A stretch of 64,000 nucleotides of DNA, taken from assembly GCA_036154155.1 (NCBI GenBank), contig JAYZLP010000023.1, forward strand, positions 1 to 64,000, given 5' to 3'. The position numbers and the translations under genes are program-made. How positions within the stretch are numbered: position 1 is the first letter of the stretch; each line of letters begins with the position of its first letter. The notes under the pieces were generated by a model. The model had not been told where the DNA came from and ran no database searches. It worked only from the letters and a program-made list of their open reading frames with translations. Origin of the DNA: MGIIb-O5 sp036154155. Lineage in GTDB: Archaea > Thermoplasmatota > Poseidoniia > Poseidoniales > Thalassarchaeaceae. Of the stretch, positions 1 through 8,684 are shown piece by piece.

Positions 1-3000
1 TGTGCTAGCGACGACTTCGACGGCGACGGAATGCCTGACAGCATAGTCGCCGGATGCACGTCCGTTGTCGGCACTGTCTCGTTCGAGCACGCATCGACCG
101 CGAGCGGCTACTACACGGACACCGGCAACTCCTCGCTCAACCACACGTTGGCGAACAACGCCGGCGAGCCAAGCGTGGCATACACGCCATCCTCCACCGT
201 GTGCGACACGGGCGGACTGATCGCTGTGGCATACACATGCAGCTTCACCCTCCTAGAGGGCGAGACCGCCTACGCGTACCCAATCACAGGATACACAAGC
301 GCGTACTTCGACATGAGCCTAGTCGGCCCATCCGGACACACTCTGATGTCCGCGGGCCCGTACGACTCGTACACCACATGGGCAACCAACGGCGGAGTCA
401 CATGGGGCCCGTACACTGAGGCTGGAACGTACACATGGTCGCAGGCCTACTACACGTTCGGAACCTACTACATGGCAGGATTCTCCGCTACGGTAACTGG
501 CTCTGACCTATCGTACGGTGCTGAGTACATCAGCAACGGCGGGTCGGGTATGACTGACGGTGACTACTTCGGTGTGTCCGACTACACAGGAACAGTCGGC
601 TCGTACACCGATGGATCGCAGGGATACCAGATGTCAGACACCGACGGAATCGCGCAGCTGATCACTGGAAGCGTCTCGGACGCTGACAGCGTGTCTGTCG
701 ACCTCTACGTCCAGAGCACAGGATGGGAGTCCACCGACTACATCACAATCAGCTTCGTCGGAACAAGCGCCACCACGGTACTGCTCGACACCAACGGATA
801 CGACATCGACACCGACTTCCCTTCATACGAGGGAGTCTGGACGACTGTGTCCGGCGACGTCTCAGGTGCAGGATACCTGATGGTCGAGTTCTCATCGAAC
901 TCCGGCTCAGAGGCGATCTACCTGGATAACATCGTGTTCACATCCGACGGACTTGACCTCGATATGGACGACGACAACGACGGCTACAACGACACCATCG
1001 ACGACTGCCCGCTGGACGCGAACGAGAACACCGACACCGACGGCGACGGCTACTGCGACGTGCAGGACACCGACGACGACAACGACGGTACGTACGACTG
1101 GAACGACCAGTTCCCATACGATCCGACCGAGCAGTACGACGACGACGGCGACGGAATAGGCGACAACGCTGACACCGACGACGACAACGACAACGTCACT
1201 GACAGCCAGGACGCGTTCCCCAACGACCCAACAGAGTGGTCCGACTTCGACGGCGACGGCGTGGGCGACAACGCTGACATGGACGATGACGGCGACGGAG
1301 TCAACGACGACGTCGATCCGTTCCCACTGGACGGCAGCGCATGGCTCGACACGGACGGCGACGGCATACCCGACTACAACGGGCCACCGCCGTTCTCGGG
1401 AGACTTCGAGTCCGGTTCGCTGGGCGGCGGATGGACCACGAGCGGTAACGCACTGTGGTTCGTCCAGAGCAACACCGTGATCAGCGGTGGATACTCCGTG
1501 CAGTCAGGTGACATTGGCAACAGCCAGTCCACCGTTCTGGAGATCAGCGTCAACGCCACAGCCGGACAGGCATCGTTCGACTACTCGGTCTCGACTGAGA
1601 GCGGATGGGACTACCTGGTGTTCTGCATAGACAACTCGGCTAACTGCCTGAGGACATCCGGATACACCATGCGCTGGTCTGGCACCACTGCAGGAACCTA
1701 CCAGTGGACAACCACCGGCGGATGGCACACCTACACATGGGTGTACTGGAAGGACAGCTCGGTAGATGGCGGACTGGACACAGTCTGGATCGACGACGTC
1801 GACATCCCAGTTCCAACCGGAATCACACAGAACGACCTTGACGACGACAACGACGGTACGCCTGACGACCTAGACATGGACCCACTAGACCCATGCGTAG
1901 GCCTCGACTCCGACAGCGACGGCATGGCCGACTCACTTGGAGCATCGATGCTCAACGGCAGCGCTTGTGACGCATCCGCGTACACGATCGACGACGATGA
2001 CGACAACGATGGCTGGACAGACGTCGAAGAGGCGGACTGCGGTTCAGACCCACTGAACGCGACCTCGATGCCTGACGACTTCGAGGGCGATCACGTGTGC
2101 GACGTAGTCGACGAGGACGATGACAACGACGGAACATTAGACGTCGATGACGCGTTCCCATACGACCCGAGCGAGTTCACTGACTACGACGGCGACGGAA
2201 TAGGCAACAACGCCGACACCGACGACGACAACGACAACGTCACGGACGGACTGGACGCGTTCCCACTGGATGCCAGCGAGACCTCCGACTTCGACGGCGA
2301 CGGAATAGGCGACAACGCCGACACCGACGATGACGATGACGGCTGCTTGGACGTTGACGACGCCTTCCCATACCATGCGGGAGAGTGTGTCGACTCCGAC
2401 GGCGACGGCCTGGGTGACAACGCTGACCCGGACGACGATGGAGACAACGTCGCTGACGTCGCAGATCCGTTCCCCAACGACCCAACAGAGTGGGCTGACG
2501 ACGACGGCGACGGAATAGGCAACAACGCCGACACCGACGACGACGGCGACGGAGTGGACGATGTCGACGACGCGTTCCCAGAGGACCCATCGGAGTCAGT
2601 AGACTCGGACGGCGACGGACAGGGTGACAACTCTGACGCTGACGACGACGGCGACGGTGTCAACGACGGTATCGACGTCTTCCCGAACGACCCAAGCGAG
2701 TTCGCTGACCTCGACGGCGACGGAATAGGCAACAACGCCGACACCGACGACGACGGCGATGGAACGCCTGACGAGGACGACGCCTTCCCCAACAACCCAA
2801 GCGAGACAGCAGATCTCGACGGGGACGGCCTAGGCGACAACGCTGACCAGGACGACGACGGAGACGGCGACGCTGATGTCGATGACCAGTTCCCAACCGA
2901 CCCATCGGAGTGGGATGACACCGACGGCGACGGAATAGGCAACAACGCCGACGACGACGACGACGGCGACGGAGTCATCGACGCAACAGAGATTGACTGT

Positions 3001-3210
3001 GGTACAGACACTCTGGATGCCGACGCAGTACCATCCGACTTCGACAACGACGGTCTATGTGACGCACTTGACAACACGGACGACAGCGCTGGTGAGGGAG
3101 ACTCCGAGACCGAGCTTGGCTGGACCAACGCGGTACCAGGATTCCCATCGCTCTTCGCAGCTATCGCCCTAATCGGTGCAGCATTCGCCGGTCGCAGGAA
3201 GCAGGACTGA
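1..3210 (+). CDS. Giant secreted/surface protein with thrombospondin type 3 repeats and PGF-CTERM tail (5' partial)
   Basis: The reading frame is open from the first base of the window, so the ATG at 31 is probably internal and the gene begins upstream; 1069 residues are visible. The N-terminal part (to about residue 310) is Tyr/Ser/Thr/Gly-rich and looks like beta-sandwich. Two blocks of Asp-rich calcium-binding repeats (DGDGIGDNAD type, thrombospondin type 3) flank a second beta-sandwich/jelly-roll-like region at about residues 465-605. The C terminus has PGFPSLFAA, a hydrophobic stretch and a final RRKQD, the layout of a PGF-CTERM sorting signal. In that family an archaeosortase removes the tail and the protein is lipid-anchored at the surface. 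I infer a Ca2+-stabilised cell-surface protein; its ligand is unknown. An archaeosortase candidate lies at 22689-23669. Confidence 0.85.
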   Translation, partial: CASDDFDGDGMPDSIVAGCTSVVGTVSFEHASTASGYYTDTGNSSLNHTLANNAGEPSVAYTPSSTVCDTGGLIAVAYTCSFTLLEGETAYAYPITGYTSAYFDMSLVGPSGHTLMSAGPYDSYTTWATNGGVTWGPYTEAGTYTWSQAYYTFGTYYMAGFSATVTGSDLSYGAEYISNGGSGMTDGDYFGVSDYTGTVGSYTDGSQGYQMSDTDGIAQLITGSVSDADSVSVDLYVQSTGWESTDYITISFVGTSATTVLLDTNGYDIDTDFPSYEGVWTTVSGDVSGAGYLMVEFSSNSGSEAIYLDNIVFTSDGLDLDMDDDNDGYNDTIDDCPLDANENTDTDGDGYCDVQDTDDDNDGTYDWNDQFPYDPTEQYDDDGDGIGDNADTDDDNDNVTDSQDAFPNDPTEWSDFDGDGVGDNADMDDDGDGVNDDVDPFPLDGSAWLDTDGDGIPDYNGPPPFSGDFESGSLGGGWTTSGNALWFVQSNTVISGGYSVQSGDIGNSQSTVLEISVNATAGQASFDYSVSTESGWDYLVFCIDNSANCLRTSGYTMRWSGTTAGTYQWTTTGGWHTYTWVYWKDSSVDGGLDTVWIDDVDIPVPTGITQNDLDDDNDGTPDDLDMDPLDPCVGLDSDSDGMADSLGASMLNGSACDASAYTIDDDDDNDGWTDVEEADCGSDPLNATSMPDDFEGDHVCDVVDEDDDNDGTLDVDDAFPYDPSEFTDYDGDGIGNNADTDDDNDNVTDGLDAFPLDASETSDFDGDGIGDNADTDDDDDGCLDVDDAFPYHAGECVDSDGDGLGDNADPDDDGDNVADVADPFPNDPTEWADDDGDGIGNNADTDDDGDGVDDVDDAFPEDPSESVDSDGDGQGDNSDADDDGDGVNDGIDVFPNDPSEFADLDGDGIGNNADTDDDGDGTPDEDDAFPNNPSETADLDGDGLGDNADQDDDGDGDADVDDQFPTDPSEWDDTDGDGIGNNADDDDDGDGVIDATEIDCGTDTLDADAVPSDFDNDGLCDALDNTDDSAGEGDSETELGWTNAVPGFPSLFAAIALIGAAFAGRRKQD
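1039..1378 (+). repeat. Tandem 105-bp repeat, block 1 (thrombospondin type 3 units)
   Basis: The DGDG core codons start at 1039, 1144, 1249 and 1354, an exact 105-bp (35-residue) spacing. Each unit reads roughly DGDG-x-GDNAD, an Asp-rich stretch, then FP-x-DP-x-E/S-W. It is coding repeat DNA within the surface protein. Confidence 0.9.
2188..3000 (+). repeat. Tandem 105-bp repeat, block 2 (eight thrombospondin type 3 units)
   Basis: The DGDG core recurs at 2188, 2293, 2398, 2503, 2608, 2713, 2818 and 2923, eight copies at exactly 105 bp with no length change. Nucleotide identity between copies is high around the GACGGCGACGGAATAGGC core and lower in the linker. More diverged Asp-rich units precede it, from about 1837. 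Confidence 0.9.
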
Positions 3211-3233
3211 GCAATTAGCCAGTTTACGAAAAT

Positions 3234-3265
3234 CCCGGTCCGGGGGCAGCAGCCCTCGGATCGGG
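3234..3265 (+). terminator. GC-rich hairpin after the surface-protein gene
   Basis: Bases 3234-3246 can pair with 3253-3265 in RNA, giving a 13-bp stem with two G-U pairs and a 6-nt loop (CAGCAG). It lies 24 bp after the stop at 3210 and about 95 bp before aIF5A. There is no T tract, so it may be an mRNA 3'-end or stability element rather than a classical terminator. The rest of the 150-bp gap shows nothing I can name. Confidence 0.45.
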
Positions 3266-3360
3266 CCACTGCCTTGCTATGCGAGTAGCTTTGCACTGCT
3301 CATCCTGCCACTTTCACCGGCAATGCTGATAAGTCGGCTAGATAGCCATCGTTCGATAGC

Positions 3361-3747
3361 ATGCCCGGCACGACACGAGTTGAGATTAGGACCTTGAAAG
3401 TAGGAAGGTACGTCGCCATTGACGAGAACGCGTACAAGATACTGGGAATGAGCAAGTCCAAGCCTGGAAAACACGGCTCAGCAAAGGCCAGGATTGAGCT
3501 AGAAGACATCTTCACGGGCCAGAAGAGGAGCCACGTCGGTACTGTTACTGACACCATTAATGTGCCAATGATAGAGAAGGGATCGGCTATTGTCACCCAT
3601 ATCCAAGGAAACGAGGTACATGCTATGGACAACAAGACCTACGAGACACTGATCCTCCCGACCGATCCAGAACTAAACCTAGAGCCCGGCGGGGAGATCC
3701 AGTGGATGGAAGCAATGGGAAGGTACAAGGTCACACGTGACCACTGA
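3361..3747 (+). CDS. Translation initiation factor aIF5A
   Basis: This 128-residue protein has the length and two-domain layout (SH3-like, then OB-fold) of archaeal IF5A. It binds the ribosome and helps peptide-bond formation at stalling sequences such as polyproline. The hypusination loop is clear: PGKHGSAK, with Lys37 the residue that deoxyhypusine synthase modifies in this family. The start at 3361 gives the usual short N-terminus (MPGTTRVEIR). It stands alone between the surface protein and the OPT transporter. The window also holds a candidate for the second modification step at 54097-54576. No deoxyhypusine synthase gene is seen here. Confidence 0.95.
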   Translation: MPGTTRVEIRTLKVGRYVAIDENAYKILGMSKSKPGKHGSAKARIELEDIFTGQKRSHVGTVTDTINVPMIEKGSAIVTHIQGNEVHAMDNKTYETLILPTDPELNLEPGGEIQWMEAMGRYKVTRDH

Positions 3748-3784
3748 TTGGGAAACCGAACTCCCCACCAATTATCGCGAGTGA

Positions 3785-3794
3785 AGTATAAGCG
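3785..3794 (+). promoter_or_regulatory. TATA-like promoter for the OPT transporter
   Basis: AGTATAAGCG lies about 33-42 bp before the ATG at 3827, which fits an archaeal TATA box with a short leader. It is the best AT-rich element in the 79-bp gap. Confidence 0.4.
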
Positions 3795-3826
3795 ATTAGG
3801 CCCAGCCTTTCGTACTAGGGAATGCC

Positions 3827-6184
3827 ATGTCTGATGTCAAGCGTTCGGCCTACAGGCAGCCTGTGACGCCATCAGGCCTAGAGGCCATAGAGAAGGGCAC
3901 GCTAACATGGCTAGATGAGGACATGTACAACAACCTCAACACGGGGGTTCTCGAGCAATACCTAGAGGAGAAGAACCTCAAAGAGTCATTCGAAGTCAGC
4001 CACTGGGATACTAGGAAGGTGCTGATAGGGGTCCTAATCGGCGCCTTGTTCAGCGGAGTGACTGCCTACATCGGGCTAAAGATAGGGTTGGCTGTATCTG
4101 CTGCATGGTATGTCGCCTACTTGCTTGGCATGGCCCTGAAGTGGTCCCCGTCCGAGGTGAACATCGCCACAAGTGCGACCACGGGGGCAACACACGCCTC
4201 AACTGGATTCATATTCACGTTCCCCGCAATCTTCCTGCTCGCCTACTCGGATGCCTACAGGGTTGGAGACGGCTTCTTAGTTAGTTCCGTGGACACTCTG
4301 CAACTAGCATTCATTGGAATTATCGCATCCATGTTTGCGGGATTCCTGGGTGTGATGTATTTCATCATATTCAGGAGGGTCTGGCTTGTCGAGGATCCCC
4401 TTCCAATGCCTGGGTTCGAGGCTACACTGAAGATGCTGGACATTGCATCCGACGTGAGCACCGGAGCTGCAGACACAGCAAGGGAGTCTCTCAAAACCGT
4501 CGGCATATGGACCGTCTTCACAATGGGCTTCATGTTTGTAATCGACTATCCTGTTAGGTGGGGGAAGAAGCTGGCTGGTGTTCCCAGCAGCATCGCAGAC
4601 TGGGTTTCAATGACGCTATCTGGCGGGGACTGGGGTCTGGCATCAGTGTACACGGAGAGGTGGATACACCAGCCAAGTAAGCTCGAGGGCGGGCATGCGC
4701 CATATGGTGGAATCACTCCCTACGAGTCCGGAAACCCATTCTCGTACACGTTCCTCGGAATCGAGCTCAGCCCTACCCTTTTGGCCATTGGCTGGTTCAT
4801 GAAATTCAGAGTCGCCTTCCTAGTTAATCTAGGGTCCTTGGTCGCATGGTTCTTCCTTGTACCCCTGGTGGTCATACAGGATGTACCAGTATACGACCCA
4901 GCGCTCGGATCATACGTCAACATTACCGAGTACGGTGACATGTCATCCGCACCGTACTACCCGATCGTCCAGTGGAAGGCGTTCTCTTCGGTAGTAAGGA
5001 CGATTGCCATTGGTGCGATACTGGGAGGGGGGATGTTCGGACTGGTCAAGATGGCCCCTACATTCGTGTCAATTTTCGGGGACATATCATCGGCCTTCAC
5101 CGGGGACAGGGGAGAGGAGTTCATCGAGAACAGGGGATGGTATGAATGGCCACTCACGCACATCCCGGTCTTCATGGGAATCTCGTTCTTCGCAATGATT
5201 CTCACCTTCCTAATTGGTGGTTTCCCAGCCCTGCCATCTGCGATATTCGCGATAGTATTGATCCTCACAACCTTCCTTCTGGGTGCCATAGCTGTCAGGG
5301 TGATGGGGGAGACGGGAATAGAGCCCGTATCCGGAACGTCGTTCATCGTCCTGCTGATGCTCCTACTCGTCTTCCTGAACGTCGACGTCGGCCTCGACAA
5401 GGAGGAATCCGTACTTATCGCCCTTGTAGGGACCACTGTTTTCGGCTCCGCCATAAGCATGAGCGGGACAGTGGTCGGGGATTACAAGAACAGCTTGTAC
5501 ATAGGAAACAGGCCTTACCACATCTCAAAGGGCAACATCATGGGTGTCGTCCCAGGTGCTATTCTCGGTGCAGCGGTCGCCATTTTCCTGTCAAAGCTCC
5601 TAGCAGACGGAACAATCGACCTACTGGCCCCACAAGCCAACGCATTCGCCTACTTCACGACAATCCTAGCAGAGGGCCAAGGAGACTGGGGCGCACTGGC
5701 GCTTGGCTTCGCTCTGGGCGCCTTTGTAGAGTGGGCCACTGGGATGGGGACCTCATTCGGCCTCGGGATGTACCTCCCTACGCCAGCAACATTCCCGATG
5801 CTTATCGGAGGGGCAGCTAGGGACTGGTGGGAGAAGAGGAGGCTGCAGCCAAAGGTCGACTCGATAAGGGCGGAAGAGGGCTCCCAAGCAGCCGAGAGGA
5901 GCAGGGCCCTACTGCTTCTCGGAACGTTCATGATAGCAGCAGGGGCCTTCACCGGAGAGGCGTTTTATGGAGTAGAGGCCGCTATTCTTGCCGTATTGGA
6001 CGAACAGATAGGGGACATTGACAACTGGCCACTGATCAGGTTCTCAGGGTTCGTCATACTCAATGCAATACTGGGGGCTGTCATTTACGTCCTGTTCAGG
6101 AAGGCAGGAATCCTAGGCCAAGGCGGTTCACAGGGAGGCGATGGCAGCCAAGGTGATGTTATGGATGCAGAGTTGGCGGCCTGA
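3827..6184 (+). CDS. OPT family oligopeptide transporter
   Basis: This 785-residue polytopic membrane protein opens with a soluble N-terminus of about 65 residues. It then has many hydrophobic segments starting at VLIGVLIGALFSGVTAYIGL, typical of the OPT superfamily (proton-coupled uptake of peptides or metal chelates). Gly-rich helices such as GTSFIVLLML and GLGMYLPTPATFP and the overall length fit the prokaryotic OPT group. The tail is Gly/Gln-rich and probably cytoplasmic. The substrate cannot be read from sequence; peptides would suit a protein-degrading heterotroph. The EamA transporter starts 2 bp after its stop, so the two are probably cotranscribed. Confidence 0.9.
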   Translation: MSDVKRSAYRQPVTPSGLEAIEKGTLTWLDEDMYNNLNTGVLEQYLEEKNLKESFEVSHWDTRKVLIGVLIGALFSGVTAYIGLKIGLAVSAAWYVAYLLGMALKWSPSEVNIATSATTGATHASTGFIFTFPAIFLLAYSDAYRVGDGFLVSSVDTLQLAFIGIIASMFAGFLGVMYFIIFRRVWLVEDPLPMPGFEATLKMLDIASDVSTGAADTARESLKTVGIWTVFTMGFMFVIDYPVRWGKKLAGVPSSIADWVSMTLSGGDWGLASVYTERWIHQPSKLEGGHAPYGGITPYESGNPFSYTFLGIELSPTLLAIGWFMKFRVAFLVNLGSLVAWFFLVPLVVIQDVPVYDPALGSYVNITEYGDMSSAPYYPIVQWKAFSSVVRTIAIGAILGGGMFGLVKMAPTFVSIFGDISSAFTGDRGEEFIENRGWYEWPLTHIPVFMGISFFAMILTFLIGGFPALPSAIFAIVLILTTFLLGAIAVRVMGETGIEPVSGTSFIVLLMLLLVFLNVDVGLDKEESVLIALVGTTVFGSAISMSGTVVGDYKNSLYIGNRPYHISKGNIMGVVPGAILGAAVAIFLSKLLADGTIDLLAPQANAFAYFTTILAEGQGDWGALALGFALGAFVEWATGMGTSFGLGMYLPTPATFPMLIGGAARDWWEKRRLQPKVDSIRAEEGSQAAERSRALLLLGTFMIAAGAFTGEAFYGVEAAILAVLDEQIGDIDNWPLIRFSGFVILNAILGAVIYVLFRKAGILGQGGSQGGDGSQGDVMDAELAA

Positions 6185-6186
6185 GT

Positions 6187-7140
6187 ATGGTCTCGAATGA
6201 ATCTACACCCATCTATGCGTATGCACTACTCGGGATAGCATTGCTCGCTGTTTCTAGCGCGGGTGCAGTGCTCCAGCAGATGGGCGAGGTCCCGCCCCTC
6301 CTCAGGGCCTCGTGGAGGATGCAGGGCACATCTCTGGTACTCCTTCCGGGATTCGTCTACCAGTGGTTGAAGATGGATAGGTCGTCAATATCGAGGAACG
6401 ACTGGCTCCTCATGCTCGCTTCCAGCGTATTTCTCGCTCTGCATTTCGGAAGTTGGATCTGGTCGCTCGACAACACTAGTCTGGTCCACAGCCTCCTTTT
6501 CGTAACTAGCCACCCTCTTGTCGTGGTCGCACTAATGCCAATTCTCGGCACTGCAGTCAGGAGAGGGCACATCACAGGCGCACTAGTCGGCTTTGCGGGC
6601 GCCGCAATCACATTGGGGGACATCAGCGGAGGAGACGGGGTCACCCTATTGGGGGACATGGCTGCATTCTTCGGAGCAGTTACCGTAGTTGGGTACCTGT
6701 TCGTTGGAAGGCACCTCCGTTCCGAGAGGGGCATTCCTGTTTTCGTTTACGCGTTTCCCGTGACATTACTGGCAGGCTTCTTCCTAGCGGCCTCTTCAAT
6801 GGGGATTGAAGGAACCTCGTTCTCAGGTTCGCTTCCCGATCAATCACTAATTGGATGGGGTGAAATGGCCTGGATTCCATGGGTTGCTTATCTCTCTCTG
6901 GGACCGGGCCTCTGCGGCCATACCGTCATTAACACCGTCCTCAAGTGGATTTCCCCCATCATTGTCTCAATCACACTGCTTTTCGAACCTGTAATAGGCG
7001 GTCTAATCGGATGGCTTTGGACAGGGGAAATCACCCTTGGCATGTGGACCCTAGTTGGTGGTCCACTGATGCTTTGCGGAGCGATAATGGTGACTCTGGA
7101 GGAAGGCAGGGAAGAGGGCATTGAAGAAGTGCATTCATGA
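6187..7140 (+). CDS. EamA/DMT-family transporter
   Basis: This 317-residue protein has about ten hydrophobic segments in two similar halves, the signature of drug/metabolite transporters with duplicated EamA domains. The first half includes a SWRMQGTS segment. The second ends in PIIVSITLLFEPVIGGLIGW, resembling the conserved final repeat of the family. Its substrate is unknown; amino acids, sugars and drugs are all possible. It follows the OPT gene by 2 bp, and the longest possible SurE reading frame would overlap its end. Confidence 0.88.
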   Translation: MVSNESTPIYAYALLGIALLAVSSAGAVLQQMGEVPPLLRASWRMQGTSLVLLPGFVYQWLKMDRSSISRNDWLLMLASSVFLALHFGSWIWSLDNTSLVHSLLFVTSHPLVVVALMPILGTAVRRGHITGALVGFAGAAITLGDISGGDGVTLLGDMAAFFGAVTVVGYLFVGRHLRSERGIPVFVYAFPVTLLAGFFLAASSMGIEGTSFSGSLPDQSLIGWGEMAWIPWVAYLSLGPGLCGHTVINTVLKWISPIIVSITLLFEPVIGGLIGWLWTGEITLGMWTLVGGPLMLCGAIMVTLEEGREEGIEEVHS

Positions 7141-7162
7141 ACCAGACTCCAGTCCCCAAGCC

Positions 7163-8089
7163 GTGCGTCAACTTCCTCTCCTGATCACTAATGATGATGG
7201 GATTGAATCAGAGGGACTCATCTCTCTGGTGAGTGCCTTGCATATGCGTGGGCACCCCATAGTGGTCATAGCGCCCGAGAGCGAACAGTCGGCTACTGGG
7301 ATGAAGCTGACACTTAGGAGCGACATGAGTTTCATCGAGCGTGACGACCTTTCCAGCAATATCGCGAAAGAGGGCGGCCCACTTCTCAGAATGTTCTCTC
7401 TAGATGGCAGCCCTTGCGATTGCGTTATCGTCGCCTTGGAGATGGCAGTAAGCTCCAGGGTCCCCGGATTCAAGCCTATGTTGTGCGTTTCCGGAATTAA
7501 CCACGGCCCCAATGTCTCGGTCGACGTACTGCACTCCGGAACCGTCTCAGCGGCACGCGAGGCATCCCTCTATGGGATGCCTTCGATCGCCGTCAGCCTA
7601 GCTACCTACGAACACAAGGACTTCTCCGACTCTATTACAGCCGTCTCAAGGGTGATTGATGCATGCTCCGCCAACATGCCAAAAGAACTGCCGAATTTGC
7701 TTAGGCCAGCCGGCACCGACAACACACCATCCGGGAACTCCCCCCACGAGGAAATCAGGTCGGCATTCCATAATGGGGACATCCTGCTCAACATCAACGT
7801 TCCAGAGGAATGGAACGGGGTTTACAGGACCGTTGATCTCGGTGCCAGGTGGTACAGGAGCGCAACTGATGCAATCAATAGCGAGGGAACCGGGGTGGCA
7901 TTCGAGGTCGGCGCCGCCATCATCGATGAGGAGGACATCCCGGACACCGACTGCAATGCATTGAACTCTGGCTGTGTTTCAATAACCCCTCTTGGTAGCT
8001 GGCCCTCCAACCACCCTCTTGGGGTGTCGGACAATATGCTAGCCTCTGCCGCTACCGAGGACGATCACGGTCTGCCTAATTGGCTCTAG
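7163..8089 (+). CDS. surE: 5'/3'-nucleotidase SurE
   Basis: The SurE signature ITNDDG-x-ES sits at the N-terminus, followed by the SGxNxGxN-like loop (SGINHGPN) and the SGTVSAAREA segment of the active site. SurE is a metal-dependent phosphatase of nucleoside monophosphates and survival factor. I chose GTG at 7163 because homologues begin a few residues before the first strand (308 aa). A TTG at 7121, overlapping the EamA gene, would add 14 residues with no family counterpart. A region of about 35 residues near 190-225 looks like a lineage insertion. The end overlaps the convergent TrmY gene by 4 bp. Confidence 0.93.
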   Translation: MRQLPLLITNDDGIESEGLISLVSALHMRGHPIVVIAPESEQSATGMKLTLRSDMSFIERDDLSSNIAKEGGPLLRMFSLDGSPCDCVIVALEMAVSSRVPGFKPMLCVSGINHGPNVSVDVLHSGTVSAAREASLYGMPSIAVSLATYEHKDFSDSITAVSRVIDACSANMPKELPNLLRPAGTDNTPSGNSPHEEIRSAFHNGDILLNINVPEEWNGVYRTVDLGARWYRSATDAINSEGTGVAFEVGAAIIDEEDIPDTDCNALNSGCVSITPLGSWPSNHPLGVSDNMLASAATEDDHGLPNWL

Positions 8090-8676
8090 GAGTCAATTGA
8101 GTGATGGATTATAGCTATGCAAGAGTGCCCTTGGAGCCACTTTTCACCGAGAGATACCTTCTCTATAGACCCCATCAATCCTAATTCAGAGTCACCGAAA
8201 GGCTGGTCGTCAGAAAGTATGAATCCAACGGAATCCGAGTGATGGGCCTCGGAATCGTACCTTTCTCCACACGCATCAAGGACAAAGGTTCTGACCCCAT
8301 CTCTTTCCCACTCGGCGATTGTCTGCCCAATATCTCCTCCTGAGTGCCAAAGTCCCTTATGCAATTCGACTTGCTGGCCTATTGCTGGAACTGGGTCCCT
8401 CAATGCTTTGGCTATCTGTCCAGCTATCGCCCTTTCATCGGGATGAACCCCTCTCAACCTGGACCCCTGGAACCATATTCTCCTGGGCGGACCCGGCCCT
8501 CCCATCAGGTGCAGCACGATGTCGGTGTCATCACGAATCCCGTGAGAAAGAAACAGGCCGGTATTCACAGCACGAGCTAGAACATCCAGCCTACCGGAAG
8601 ATCCGGCCAAGTCGTTCAGATTTATCTTGCCCGATGAAGGGGCCCTGTGCCCAATCACTGCAAACCTGCGAACCAT
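8086..8676 (-). CDS. trmY: tRNA (pseudouridine(54)-N1)-methyltransferase TrmY
   Basis: The 196-residue protein matches the TrmY/DUF358 SPOUT family. It begins RRFAVIGHRAP, has GRLDVLARAVNTGL and SHGIRDDT, then PDERAIAGQIAKAL and an HLMGGPGPP loop. TrmY methylates N1 of pseudouridine 54 in the archaeal tRNA T-loop using S-adenosylmethionine. In homologues the C-terminal part forms the trefoil knot that binds the cofactor. It starts 8 bp after the SRP54 stop on the same strand and is probably its operon partner. The family call is firm; no key residue appears to be missing. Confidence 0.9.
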   Translation of the reverse strand: MVRRFAVIGHRAPSSGKINLNDLAGSSGRLDVLARAVNTGLFLSHGIRDDTDIVLHLMGGPGPPRRIWFQGSRLRGVHPDERAIAGQIAKALRDPVPAIGQQVELHKGLWHSGGDIGQTIAEWERDGVRTFVLDACGERYDSEAHHSDSVGFILSDDQPFGDSELGLMGSIEKVSLGEKWLQGHSCIAIIHHSIDS

Positions 8677-8684
8677 TAGACTAC

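Noticed and set aside
1039..3000. Regular repeats that could suggest a CRISPR array
   Set aside because: Units are in-frame coding DNA with 105-bp period and no spacers of independent sequence.
2184..3296. A 370-codon Ser-rich frame on the minus strand
   Set aside because: It is the antisense shadow of the Asp-rich repeat block and has no independent signal.
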